Positions 10,301-17,678 of a DNA stretch of 64,000 nucleotides are shown piece after piece (position 1 is the stretch's first letter; every line of letters starts with the position of its first letter). Location of the stretch: contig NZ_CP080442.1 of NCBI RefSeq assembly GCF_019597925.1, forward strand, positions 3,797,501 through 3,861,500. Direction: 5' to 3'. Under the pieces are notes generated by a model. That model was not told where the DNA came from. It ran no database searches and worked only from the letters and a program-made list of their open reading frames with translations. The translations under genes were made by a program, and so were the position numbers. The stretch comes from [Clostridium] scindens (GTDB lineage: Bacteria; Bacillota; Clostridia; Lachnospirales; Lachnospiraceae).

Positions 10301-12953
10301 AGAATCCCTCTTTGCCAGAACTGGTGGAATTTCCTTCCGCATCCGTACCTTCATCTCCAATATGTGGATATTCTCCATGTTCTATAAAGTAATCCGTTGC
10401 GGCGTCGGTCGGCTCCACATCAAAACTGATGCTATATGTCGCCCCCTCTTCCAATGCTTCTCCATTTAGGAGGCCGACGGATATCTTCTTTGTCAAGGAA
10501 TTATAGTTCAGAGTGTAATCACTCTTCCCAAGCGTTGTCGTCCTTCCATCAGCCGTGGTCTTCTTTACCGTTGTTACCGGATTCCCTTCCTGGTCAAAAT
10601 CATGAAACTGAACGTATTCGCTCAGAGTATCCTCAATAACCACGTTCTGATACGCTGGCGCGACAATTTGATTGATAATCTCCTGAAGCGCGCTTGCCAT
10701 ATTCGTTCCATCTTTGGCGTGGGCATTAATATTCTTGGCTGCAAGTTTATTTGCAAACTCTGTCATTCTTGTGCTGGTCTGGCTCGTCAGATATACCGAA
10801 TAAATCTCGGCATCCTTTAAATAGCCAGAACCTGCAACTTCATTCACCGCGTTCGTAAGATTAGCACTGCTATAACTCTGTCCGCCGCCCGCTTCATATT
10901 CCTCGTATGGATAACGGTAACTTTTTTCATATCGATACGTAGGCTCGCCATCGGACAAGAACACTACGACTTTCTTATTCTCGCTTTCGGCTCTTGGCTC
11001 CAACTTCTTATCCGCATTGCGCATTGCCAGCTGCCAGTTGGTTCCTCCCTTTGTTCCCAGGCCTTCTATCTTCTGATTGAATCCACTTTTCCCATTATAG
11101 TCGACCCAGTCAGTACTAATATCTTTCCCTGTATAATCATCACTGCTAAAACTGATTGCTGCCACCCGGTTTACAGAATCCGAATCCGGCAATATCGTAT
11201 CGACAAGAGTCGGAACCGTATTCTTAAGTGTCGGCATCAAGTTGAAATGATTAGCATCCGTCCGGCCGTTATCATTTAAGCCCATGCTTCCAGACTTATC
11301 AATTACAAGCAGTACATCTACGCCAGTCTTTTTTCCTCTCTTCCCGGTAACGTCAAGTGTCAGCGTATAATCCTTATTTTTCTCGTTATATTTGATACGC
11401 TTATTGTGTTCCGGCGCTCCCAAGCTGTTAACGCTAGTTCTCACAGAGCCGTTTGCATAATCTGTAAGTGATGGCTCATATTCCTGCCATGCAAGTGTAA
11501 ACGTGGAAAAACTATCTGTAACAAACTCTGCCTTTTTCACCTTGCCGTTGTCTGTTGTTTCCACAGATGCTTTCGATCCGACATCCGCACCCATGTCGAC
11601 AACCTTCTTTACCTGGCCCTTCCCATTTTCCTCCAGATGCATCACCGTTACGCCCAGGTCTTTCTCTGTTCCTTTCACCTCTTCTGGCATTACATCTTTC
11701 TTGTATTCCATCGTGACTTTCACATTGCCGTCTGGCTCGACTTCTTTCCCATCTTCATCAACAAAACTAATATCATAAGCCAGGAATCCTGCAATGCTGT
11801 AATTTTCATTCTTCGCCTTGTCCTTCAGTTTTTCTTCTACTTCTTTATACTGATCTTTGGTTTTCTTATCATCCGGAAGGACAGGAATGACCTTAAGTTT
11901 TGAATCCGCAGGTATGATGCCTTCTCTATTCGCGCTAACCATTACCGATACATTTTCATCTTCATATTGTAAGGTTGTTGCATCCTCAATGGGACCCGCC
12001 GTACCTGATATATCCGTTTTGCCTTCCGTCTCTTCTTCCTTTATCTCTCCTTCGGAAGAATTATTGCCATCCGCCGTCTCTTCTTCTGGTTTTGGCTCTT
12101 CCAGGTAGCATCCATAGATCGTGGAGCGTCTGCCCTCCATCTGAATCTTATCTGCCGAGCCATCATCTCTCAAAGCGATCTCAGCAAGATCATAATCGTC
12201 AATGTTGTCTATGCTCTGTCCGGCATTCTGCAATTCTGCGATCTTATCTGCCTTCTGCGTGATCTCTATGATTTCAGCCTGCTGATTTCCTGCGATAGAA
12301 TTGGCTTCATTATAATAGAAGGTTCTTGCTTTCTTTACATCTGCAATCTGGTAATCCTTGGGCTCAAATGTGATCTTGACTTCACGCCCTGGTTCTGTTG
12401 GCACGCCATTTATTTTGAAGATAATATGATAGAAGAAGTATTCTCCCAGCATCTGCCCTTCGCCTATGGTCGTTTCCATCAACGCCTTTACTTCTTCAGA
12501 AATATTGGTTTCCACCGCTGCAACTTCCATTGAAACTTCGGAGGTGTCTGCCTCGAATGTCCCCTCCTGAAGATTCGCCGTTACGGTGCAGATAACTTCA
12601 CCGTTCTCATCTTTCACTTCCTGCTTCAGTTCCATTGCATCCTGATGTACTGCCGTTCCATTCTCTATGTTTTCTATCGATGCCGCTGGCTGGCTTTCGC
12701 TTGCCTGTGTATCCGGCGCTATCTCCTGCACGGTCGCCCCATTCGTATCGCCGTTGCTCCCTGCATTGCTGTTGTCCGCGGCTTCTGATGCTTCGCTTCC
12801 TTGCTGCTCCATTGCGGGTTCTGCTGCCGCCCCTTCTGTCGTATTCACTTTGTCTATCTGACTCGCAGCAATTGGGCTACGTCCGTTAAACGCTACTCCT
12901 ATAAGCAATACCACTACCACGAAAAACGCGAGCCATCTTTTTAACATTTTCAT
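7356..12953 (-). CDS. Giant tip adhesin with two VWA domains
   Basis: A 1865-residue secreted adhesin. It has a signal peptide (about 1-31), an Ala/Glu/Asn-rich linker, and two related beta domains at about 100-510. The first VWA domain has MIDAS DKSGSM near residue 550 and FLSDGEPT. An SpaA/Cna-B domain follows (E-box GEYTLTETAPADGY), then a second VWA domain (MIDAS DASSSM near 1070, LLFTDGMPG), further beta domains, and a last Cna-B-type domain (YQLSEMKAPDGY). It ends with LPEAG, a membrane helix and a basic tail. VWA-containing pilus tip proteins bind host ligands through a metal ion (family knowledge). It lies directly before the major pilin. Two VWA domains and an Ala in the sorting motif are unusual. 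Confidence 0.88.
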   Translation of the reverse strand: MKMLKRWLAFFVVVVLLIGVAFNGRSPIAASQIDKVNTTEGAAAEPAMEQQGSEASEAADNSNAGSNGDTNGATVQEIAPDTQASESQPAASIENIENGTAVHQDAMELKQEVKDENGEVICTVTANLQEGTFEADTSEVSMEVAAVETNISEEVKALMETTIGEGQMLGEYFFYHIIFKINGVPTEPGREVKITFEPKDYQIADVKKARTFYYNEANSIAGNQQAEIIEITQKADKIAELQNAGQSIDNIDDYDLAEIALRDDGSADKIQMEGRRSTIYGCYLEEPKPEEETADGNNSSEGEIKEEETEGKTDISGTAGPIEDATTLQYEDENVSVMVSANREGIIPADSKLKVIPVLPDDKKTKDQYKEVEEKLKDKAKNENYSIAGFLAYDISFVDEDGKEVEPDGNVKVTMEYKKDVMPEEVKGTEKDLGVTVMHLEENGKGQVKKVVDMGADVGSKASVETTDNGKVKKAEFVTDSFSTFTLAWQEYEPSLTDYANGSVRTSVNSLGAPEHNKRIKYNEKNKDYTLTLDVTGKRGKKTGVDVLLVIDKSGSMGLNDNGRTDANHFNLMPTLKNTVPTLVDTILPDSDSVNRVAAISFSSDDYTGKDISTDWVDYNGKSGFNQKIEGLGTKGGTNWQLAMRNADKKLEPRAESENKKVVVFLSDGEPTYRYEKSYRYPYEEYEAGGGQSYSSANLTNAVNEVAGSGYLKDAEIYSVYLTSQTSTRMTEFANKLAAKNINAHAKDGTNMASALQEIINQIVAPAYQNVVIEDTLSEYVQFHDFDQEGNPVTTVKKTTADGRTTTLGKSDYTLNYNSLTKKISVGLLNGEALEEGATYSISFDVEPTDAATDYFIEHGEYPHIGDEGTDAEGNSTSSGKEGFYSNSTATVKYKENKESLQQTATYAMPVVQVEKAFCDFSFDKVNSKGNPVAGAKFLLKNDKDSSIYYEAVSYSDGKVTFKNLRVGEYTLTETAPADGYVRETAEWKVKVERGKDGSITAALYQSDGTTLTEGQKIVNYTEKEEAVKNLESDKTASVVNEADRIFQIDLSASTKGREEGIAAQAASIVLVLDASSSMQENGKKLSDIQDAAKAFVNTTKEKSPISEIAVIWYQGSEGSNPTITDSGFYTLDTSNNVNAINRFISNKYASGGTPMGDALEEANSILSGRSNSSKYALLFTDGMPGYNSGNNSFNCMVANHANNEAKEIKEYAKLYTIGYKLSGSFKWEEGHSQDSTNNHGSHRTETKAADFLKNYLASSPEGDRTYAYTTDNTDGLTKIFEDIAGQIGDFYKISPEKIVDVIDARFELTEESNKKLEAMDGVTVKVNQDGTTTITWTKDAAVIGNAESTDPDNQPWSASFQVKAKDDFIGGNMVPTNGAASGIYISEDSTKLFPQPSVNVRLLSLDMEDKEITVYKGDSIKPEGFADELADTLKILELDQKTATDTGKPSYPELTESQKAELQEKGTITLGEDPSVKYVYPNTDEAVGYFVYTYKLSENPGGNMAEHVTDTAGERVEVYELNIQFIPYATADRGAMPELGGVLPPTQTGGTELNPDTDRLIAQGEYVVNVIAGEVQITKKLTETSDKDQTFIFTIKKDGLVYKTVTLTVPANATQATYAGEDLKNLARGEYLVAEALTDGYAIKEFSIGEGTNCKSSKNESEETATFTMGLNKAGKDVIAEADYESGILGQAIYTNEKVIKDWNIKKVSSSDPKLVLANAQFKLQSTTGSTAYYGKSDKTGIVKWYVNEDCTQALTGKIAADMYQLSEMKAPDGYAVSTDIWMVEVTKNGALKTITSDGKVIEGNREEGTTTIFFQFENDPVYALPEAGGPGIFWYTAGGTLLMILAGMLALYKNKKSEAVPRN

Positions 12954-12993
12954 AACGCGTATTCCTCCAATTCCATCATAATTGCACGTTTTC

Positions 12994-13473
12994 TCATCTC
13001 TTTACCAATGTCTCGTTACCCGACTCGTCGTCTTTATCATTCAACGCTTCGTCTATCAGTTTAATCAGTTCCAGTGCTGACCGGAACGCAACCGTCTTAT
13101 CCTCATCTACCCAGGTAATCAGTCCCTGCCAGCTGCTATGCTGCCTATGCTGTACGCGGATAATAAAAGTGCCGGCATCTCCATGATTCTCTAATATGTC
13201 TTCTTCTCGCATAACCTTTATCATCCTTTCTTCTCGTTCTGTCTTTTTTTCCGATATACGGAATGTCTTGTCATCCGTCCCTGGAAACGGGAATCTCAAT
13301 CTATCAAAGAAACCTTCCAAATAGATGATCATCTCTTCCATGCATGAGATGTATATTGCCTCTTTGCTGTATGCGTGATAAATCCGGCCAATCGTCTCTC
13401 CATTCAGCCGCCTATCCACGCAGAGAATAACTCCGTTCGGAGAACCGATGTAGTATGTTCTTTTCTCCACCAT
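12994..13473 (-). CDS. Small cytoplasmic protein heading the pilus operon
   Basis: A 159-residue soluble protein with no signal peptide or membrane helix. The ATG is preceded by GAAGGAAG. I do not recognise a named family. The C-terminal part (IIRVQHRQHSSWQGLITWVDEDK ... FRSALELIKLIDEAL) looks like a compact alpha/beta domain, and the middle (about 75-95) is charged. As the first gene of the pilus operon, 40 nt before the adhesin, it may be a regulator or assembly factor. That is inference from position only. Confidence 0.6.
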   Translation of the reverse strand: MVEKRTYYIGSPNGVILCVDRRLNGETIGRIYHAYSKEAIYISCMEEMIIYLEGFFDRLRFPFPGTDDKTFRISEKKTEREERMIKVMREEDILENHGDAGTFIIRVQHRQHSSWQGLITWVDEDKTVAFRSALELIKLIDEALNDKDDESGNETLVKR

Positions 13474-13562
13474 TGTTTCTTCCTTCTATTATTTATTAAG
13501 GCGTTCCTAACCAGGCATTTCGTAAACATTTTCCGGCCGCTATGCGCTTTTACCTTTCGTCT

Positions 13563-13598
13563 ATTTTAGCAGTCGCACAGACAAAAGAACCGACAAAA
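13563..13598 (-). promoter_or_regulatory. Predicted BTAD-activated promoter of the pilus operon
   Basis: Read on the minus strand: heptamer TTTTGTC (13592-13598), five bases, TTTTGTC again (13580-13586), 11 bases, then a -10 box TAAAAT (13563-13568). There is no good -35 box. Direct heptamers just upstream of the -10 are the known binding layout of SARP-type regulators. The same layout occurs at 15393-15427. Confidence 0.5.
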
Positions 13599-13700
13599 GT
13601 ACGTGTGAAAAAAGGATTTTTACATAATTATCATTGACTTTAGCATTGTGAACTGATAAATGGATTTGGAATGCTCGTTCTGTTCCCGCTCATTGGAGGG

Positions 13701-13738
13701 GAAGTTCTTCCGGTGATGGCTGATCCCGGAAGAACTTC
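13701..13738. terminator. Perfect 13-bp inverted repeat after the hydrolase gene
   Basis: GAAGTTCTTCCGG at 13701-13713 and its exact complement at 13726-13738, with a 12-nt loop. It begins about 10 nt past the hydrolase stop. There is no U-tract on either side, so it may be a weak terminator, an RNA-stability hairpin or a protein-binding palindrome upstream of the pilus promoter. Confidence 0.5.
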
Positions 13739-13748
13739 AGACGAGTTG

Positions 13749-15326
13749 CTAAAACCCCAGGTACAGGCTGGGATCGATTGCCACCCCATCTTCTTCCACC
13801 TGGAAGTGTAGATGGTTTCCTGTAGAATTGCCTGTCGTGCCCGACAGCCCTATCTGCTGCCCTTTCTCTACTTTCTGTCCTTCTTCAACATATATTTTGT
13901 CATGGTGCATGTACTTGGTGACCAGCCCATCCCCATGGTCAATTTCAACCATAAGGCCGGCTGTCCCCATCTCTCCGGCTAATGTTACGGTTCCTGCCGC
14001 GGCCGCATAGGTTGGGATATGGTAAGCGCCCGTTCCCATATCAATGCCCTTATGATATGTGCTTGCGCCTGCCTTTGGCGCGCTTCTGGGGCCGAAGCTG
14101 CTAGTCAGAGTCGAGCCGGGACAGGGATTTACAAATGTCCCCAAAAGCCCGTCAAACTCATCCAGCGTCATGCGGTCGAGCCTATATAGATCATATTTCT
14201 CCATCTGTCCAATCAGGCTCTGACTATACTGAATATCGGTTGCCCAACGGCTGCCCACCTTTATGGCAAATGTATTGGCATCTTCGACACCAAAAGTCAG
14301 ATCCTTATATACCTCTTTTAATAGTTCCGTTCTATCTTCTATACATTCCGTATAAGTGTTATACACACGGAAGCCGGAAGTAATCATATAAGCGGATCCG
14401 TCACTGGCCTGCTCGCCAGTACGCATGTCTACGGTGCCCGCAGGGCCTGTTCCTTTGATTCCAAACAAATTATTATACTGGTATGCCAGATAGGATAAGC
14501 CTTTCCCTTCTTCTCCTCCCGGTCCGTACTTGCCAAATCCAGATTCCTGGATAATCTGGGCAATCGTAACAGATGCGGGATAGCCTGTCTCATCCTGGCA
14601 CTTTAATGCCCCGATTATCATCTCCTGGGTGATGAAGGATGGCATATTGTCTAACGGAATCTCCATGTTATACTTTATCTTCTCCCGGTCATCCAGGAAC
14701 TTCGCGGAAGGCCTGTAGCTTGCTGTGCTCTTTTCTCCCCCGTTTATCCTTGGCTGTACTTTTATGTTTCCACTTCCTGAAGGGGGTTGCCCGGGCACTT
14801 CTGTTCTTGTCCCACCCCCTGGTTCTGCTCCTGTATCCGGCTTTACTGGTTTCGTATCCTGGCCAGGTATCTCCCCTGTACCGGAGCCGCTTCCTTCATT
14901 TCCTTCCGTACCGGAGCCGCTTCCCTCATTTCCTTCCGTACCGGAGCCGCTTCCTTCATTTCCTTCCGTACCGGAGCCGCTTCCTTCATCTCCTTCCGTA
15001 CCGGAGCCGCTTCCTTCATCTCCTTCCGTACCGGAGCCGCTTCCTTCATCTCCTTCCGTACCGGAGCCACTTCCTTCATTTCCTTCCGTACCGGAGCCGC
15101 TTCCCTCATTTCCTTCCGTACCGGAGCCGCTTCCTTCATCTCCTTCCGTACCGGAGCCGCTTCCTTCATCAGACTGCGCCGGTATATTTTGAGATTCTCC
15201 TTGGCTTATACTTCCTGGCTCTTCTTGTGCTGCCTGCGCCACATTCCCTGCATAATTGCCGGGAATCTGGGTTCCGATCAGGCAGACAGTAAGGCCTAGG
15301 ATGGCTGACACCTTCTGTAATTTCAT
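13749..15326 (-). CDS. Peptidoglycan hydrolase: glucosaminidase plus M23 endopeptidase
   Basis: A 525-residue secreted protein. It has a signal peptide (about 1-32), ten 10-residue repeats of the type (D/N)EGSGSGTEG (about 53-152), and a Pro/Gly linker. A glucosaminidase-like domain follows at about 225-385 (AQIIQESGFGKYG with the catalytic Glu, NNLFGIKG). A C-terminal M23 metallopeptidase domain (about 400-525) has the zinc ligands YHKGIDMG and HLHF. It should cut both glycan strands and peptide bridges in the wall. It lies between the pilus operon and the BTAD regulator and has its own predicted promoter of the same type as the pilus operon. Possible role: opening the wall for pilus assembly. 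Confidence 0.88.
   Translation of the reverse strand: MKLQKVSAILGLTVCLIGTQIPGNYAGNVAQAAQEEPGSISQGESQNIPAQSDEGSGSGTEGDEGSGSGTEGNEGSGSGTEGNEGSGSGTEGDEGSGSGTEGDEGSGSGTEGDEGSGSGTEGNEGSGSGTEGNEGSGSGTEGNEGSGSGTGEIPGQDTKPVKPDTGAEPGGGTRTEVPGQPPSGSGNIKVQPRINGGEKSTASYRPSAKFLDDREKIKYNMEIPLDNMPSFITQEMIIGALKCQDETGYPASVTIAQIIQESGFGKYGPGGEEGKGLSYLAYQYNNLFGIKGTGPAGTVDMRTGEQASDGSAYMITSGFRVYNTYTECIEDRTELLKEVYKDLTFGVEDANTFAIKVGSRWATDIQYSQSLIGQMEKYDLYRLDRMTLDEFDGLLGTFVNPCPGSTLTSSFGPRSAPKAGASTYHKGIDMGTGAYHIPTYAAAAGTVTLAGEMGTAGLMVEIDHGDGLVTKYMHHDKIYVEEGQKVEKGQQIGLSGTTGNSTGNHLHFQVEEDGVAIDPSLYLGF
14871..15170 (-). repeat. 30-bp in-frame tandem repeat, ten copies
   Basis: Ten adjacent 30-bp units encode (D/N)EGSGSGTEG in the hydrolase stalk. 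Copies differ mainly at the D/N codon and at a few silent bases, so the array is recent and likely variable in length between strains. Confidence 0.95.
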
Positions 15327-15392
15327 ATATTCTTCATCTCCTCGCCGCTTTATCTTTCAGCATTATCCCATATAAATCTTGATTCTAATGTC

Positions 15393-15427
15393 ATCATAGC
15401 AAAGCACTAATCAAAGGAAGAATCAAA
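15393..15427 (-). promoter_or_regulatory. Predicted BTAD-activated promoter of the hydrolase gene
   Basis: On the minus strand: TTTGATT (15421-15427), five bases, TTTGATT (15409-15415), ten bases, -10 box TATGAT (15393-15398). Repeat period (12 bp) and distance to the -10 nearly equal those of the pilus promoter at 13563-13598. Both also have GTGC and TGC between the second repeat and the -10. Confidence 0.5.
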
Positions 15428-15484
15428 AATCAACCAATTAAAAGGAGATTTTGACTTTTTTTATTGATTTCACTTTTCAGGCAG

Positions 15485-15524
15485 AAAAAAAGCCCCAGCT
15501 TCTCGCAATAACGAGGAGCGGAGC
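15485..15524 (-). terminator. Terminator of the BTAD regulator gene
   Basis: Inverted repeat at 15492-15505 / 15512-15524 (GCTCC-GCTCCTCG pairing with CGAGAAGCTGGGGC, with some G-U pairs). On the minus strand it is followed by seven T. It lies about 25 nt after the stop of the regulator. Confidence 0.75.
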
Positions 15525-15549
15525 ATTAAAAATATGCCTTGCACATCTA

Positions 15550-16758
15550 TTATTCAATTTCACAAGTCACGCTGCTTACATAGTATTGAACCCCAGTACG
15601 CTGCCTCCCAATCAGAAAATTATTATTGATCCGCTTCTGGATCATGGCACAGTTCTCAATCGTCGTATTAACCAGCAGTACCAGGTACTGGCCTTTTCCA
15701 TATCGATTGACCGCGTCTCCGTGGCGGATAGATGCACAGATCGCATCGCCCAGGCGGCGGGATAACTGTTCCAGCGGTTCTCCGTCCTTCATGGGGTTTC
15801 CTTTGCTGTCAATAATCGTGCATAACATCAGGTAGACGGACTGGCCTCCTCGATCCATCATCCGGGTCACCATGCGGTAGATTCCTTGGAATATAGGATA
15901 GGAGCACAGATACCCGCCGTATATATCCGTTCTGGATTCGGCAAGTTCTGTCTGTGTCTTGTCAAGCATTCCATAGGGATGCAGCATCTGTTCGCCTAAT
16001 TGATCCAGCGAATCCATTAACTTCTGCGATGGCCGGATGCCTCTTTCTTTAAAGTAACGGTCAACGGTCTCTGCATATAAACTGCCAGCCTCCTCATATC
16101 TGCCCATTCCGATCAGCGCCTCCATAGTAAGACTCTCCCAATCGGAAAACGGCGCAATGCTGGACGCATATGTACCTAACTGCTCTAGTTGCAGGTAGTC
16201 CTGCCTGTCCCGGAGTATCTCTGCTGCTTTCTCCACGCATTGGCAGAACTGCTCTCGGTATCTCCTTGCTTCTGCGGCAGCCCACATGACACCGGCGTAC
16301 ATAGATAGGAATTCCCCTGTGTAACAATGGCATGCCTCAAGTAGAATTTGAAGTTTGGCATTTATGTCCTTTTCTTCCTGCGCTTCCTTGTACAGACGGT
16401 CGAACTCTGCAGCGTCCTCAACAACCAGTATATCATCGGTCCAATAGAACACGCCCTTTTCCATACGGATATAATTTGCTATTGGAAGACCGGCTTTTCT
16501 CAGTTTATTCTTAGCATTATAGATAACACTCTGCATTGTGTGATGGATATTCTTGATATCCCGGTCTCCGAACAGCATCTCTTCCAAACTTTCCCGGCTG
16601 ACTCCATTTTTCCGGTTATGCAAAAGAATTTGCATCATATACGTAAATTGCGTCTCGCTTACCTTATTTCCCAATACAGATTCCCCGGCATAAATCATGG
16701 AAAAACTGCCAAACATCTTTACGTATAATACATTGTCTTTACTTTTATTCTGTTCCAT
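15550..16758 (-). CDS. BTAD/SARP-like regulator with a degenerate GGDEF-like C-terminus
   Basis: A 402-residue cytoplasmic regulator. The ATG at 16758 has a good site (AAAGGGA, 7 nt); a TTG six codons earlier is less likely. Residues about 12-105 form an OmpR-type winged helix (MQSVIYNAKNKLRKAG). Residues about 118-260 form a TPR-like bacterial transcriptional activator domain (AEFDRLYKEA ... CHCYTGEFL). Residues 280-402 resemble a GGDEF fold, with RHGDAVNRYGKGQYLVLLV where a cyclase would have R-x-GGDEF. The catalytic motif is lost, so it is probably a sensor or dimer domain. It is flanked by the hydrolase and pilus operon, whose promoters carry BTAD-style repeats, so it is the likely activator of both. 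Confidence 0.8.
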   Translation of the reverse strand: MEQNKSKDNVLYVKMFGSFSMIYAGESVLGNKVSETQFTYMMQILLHNRKNGVSRESLEEMLFGDRDIKNIHHTMQSVIYNAKNKLRKAGLPIANYIRMEKGVFYWTDDILVVEDAAEFDRLYKEAQEEKDINAKLQILLEACHCYTGEFLSMYAGVMWAAAEARRYREQFCQCVEKAAEILRDRQDYLQLEQLGTYASSIAPFSDWESLTMEALIGMGRYEEAGSLYAETVDRYFKERGIRPSQKLMDSLDQLGEQMLHPYGMLDKTQTELAESRTDIYGGYLCSYPIFQGIYRMVTRMMDRGGQSVYLMLCTIIDSKGNPMKDGEPLEQLSRRLGDAICASIRHGDAVNRYGKGQYLVLLVNTTIENCAMIQKRINNNFLIGRQRTGVQYYVSSVTCEIE

Positions 16759-16828
16759 TGGCACATCCCTTTTCAACTATTTTCCAATTGAGGCATCATC
16801 TTTGTATACTTTCCTAATGAACAGTATC

Positions 16829-16857
16829 ATTATAACTAATTTACGGGAACGTTGCAA
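16829..16857 (-). promoter_or_regulatory. SigA promoter of the BTAD regulator gene
   Basis: Minus-strand -35 TTGCAA (16852-16857), 17-base spacer, -10 TATAAT (16829-16834), about 70 nt before the start codon. Unlike its predicted target promoters, it has both boxes. Confidence 0.7.
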
Positions 16858-16969
16858 TAAGTTGCGTACACCTATCTCCATATAATCAATGATTTTCTGT
16901 CAAATGACGCAATTATTGCTTTTTTTGTTTTCTATTCATGTCATTCGGTGCATATTCCTGATGCAGAGT

Positions 16970-17009
16970 CAAAAAAAGAGACAGTCTTCTGCCTATAGAC
17001 CGTCTCTTT
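16970..17009 (-). terminator. Terminator of the V-ATPase operon
   Basis: Inverted repeat AAAGAGAC / GTCTCTTT (16975-16982 and 17002-17009) with further pairing inside. On the minus strand it is followed by seven T, 15 nt past the subunit D stop. Confidence 0.85.
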
Positions 17010-17023
17010 CATCAATATGCTTC

Positions 17024-17641
17024 TTATTTGCCCTGCATTTTCTTTATAACCTTCAGCCGCGTGAATTCTTCCCTTTCCTTTTCTTCCAGTGCGTTATTGA
17101 TCGTATATACCAGATTGCTGTACATAGGGATAGTAATATTTTTAAGCGCATTGGCACGCTTCTGGGTCTTCTTGATGTTCGTCGCCAGCCGGTATGCCGC
17201 GTTCTCGACCATCGACAGTTTGATGGTCAGATCCTTTACCTCACGGAATGCCTCACGGACAATATCAATAGACTCATGCGTCGTACTGAATGAGTAGGTC
17301 AGGTCATTCTGCTTCGCGTCATACTTCACATATGGTATCTCCGTCCCCATGATACTGCGAGTCTGGATCCGGATGGAATCCTCGATCGGGACGGTAAATG
17401 CCAGTTCCTGAACCTTGCTGATTCCATGCTCTATATTGGCTCTCTGCAGGCATGCATAGGCTTTAGTAAAGGTGGTATCGATCTGTTCCTGTATATCTTT
17501 GGCCTCATCTATCAGGCTCATTAACTCTTTCAGCAGAATGTTGCGCTTCTTATCCATCAGGTCATATCCCTGGTGGGCAAGGGCAAGCGAATTCTTCGCA
17601 AGCATTAAGTTTCCTTTGGTTGGAAATTCCCGGGGATCCAT
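17024..17641 (-). CDS. ntpD: V-type ATPase subunit D (central stalk)
   Basis: A 205-residue subunit D of the rotary V/A-type ATPase, the coiled central stalk that turns inside the A3B3 head. The N-terminal helix begins FPTKGNLMLAKNSLALAHQGYDLMDKKR, split here as FPTKGNLMLAKNSL and LALAHQGYDLMDKKR, which is the family signature. The C-terminal helix carries NIKKTQKRANALKNI. Length is normal (about 200-215). It is the last gene of the operon, 37 nt after subunit B and just before the terminator. Confidence 0.95.
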   Translation of the reverse strand: MDPREFPTKGNLMLAKNSLALAHQGYDLMDKKRNILLKELMSLIDEAKDIQEQIDTTFTKAYACLQRANIEHGISKVQELAFTVPIEDSIRIQTRSIMGTEIPYVKYDAKQNDLTYSFSTTHESIDIVREAFREVKDLTIKLSMVENAAYRLATNIKKTQKRANALKNITIPMYSNLVYTINNALEEKEREEFTRLKVIKKMQGK

Positions 17642-17678
17642 ATACCGACTTCCTTTCTGTCAAAATATCGCTTTATCC

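Noticed and set aside
14871..15170. Regular 30-bp repeats that could suggest a CRISPR array
   Set aside because: Units are directly adjacent with no spacers and are in frame inside the hydrolase gene.
14639..15299. Long plus-strand open frames across the repeat region
   Set aside because: They are antisense shadows created by the tandem repeat; they have no ribosome site and encode low-complexity sequence.
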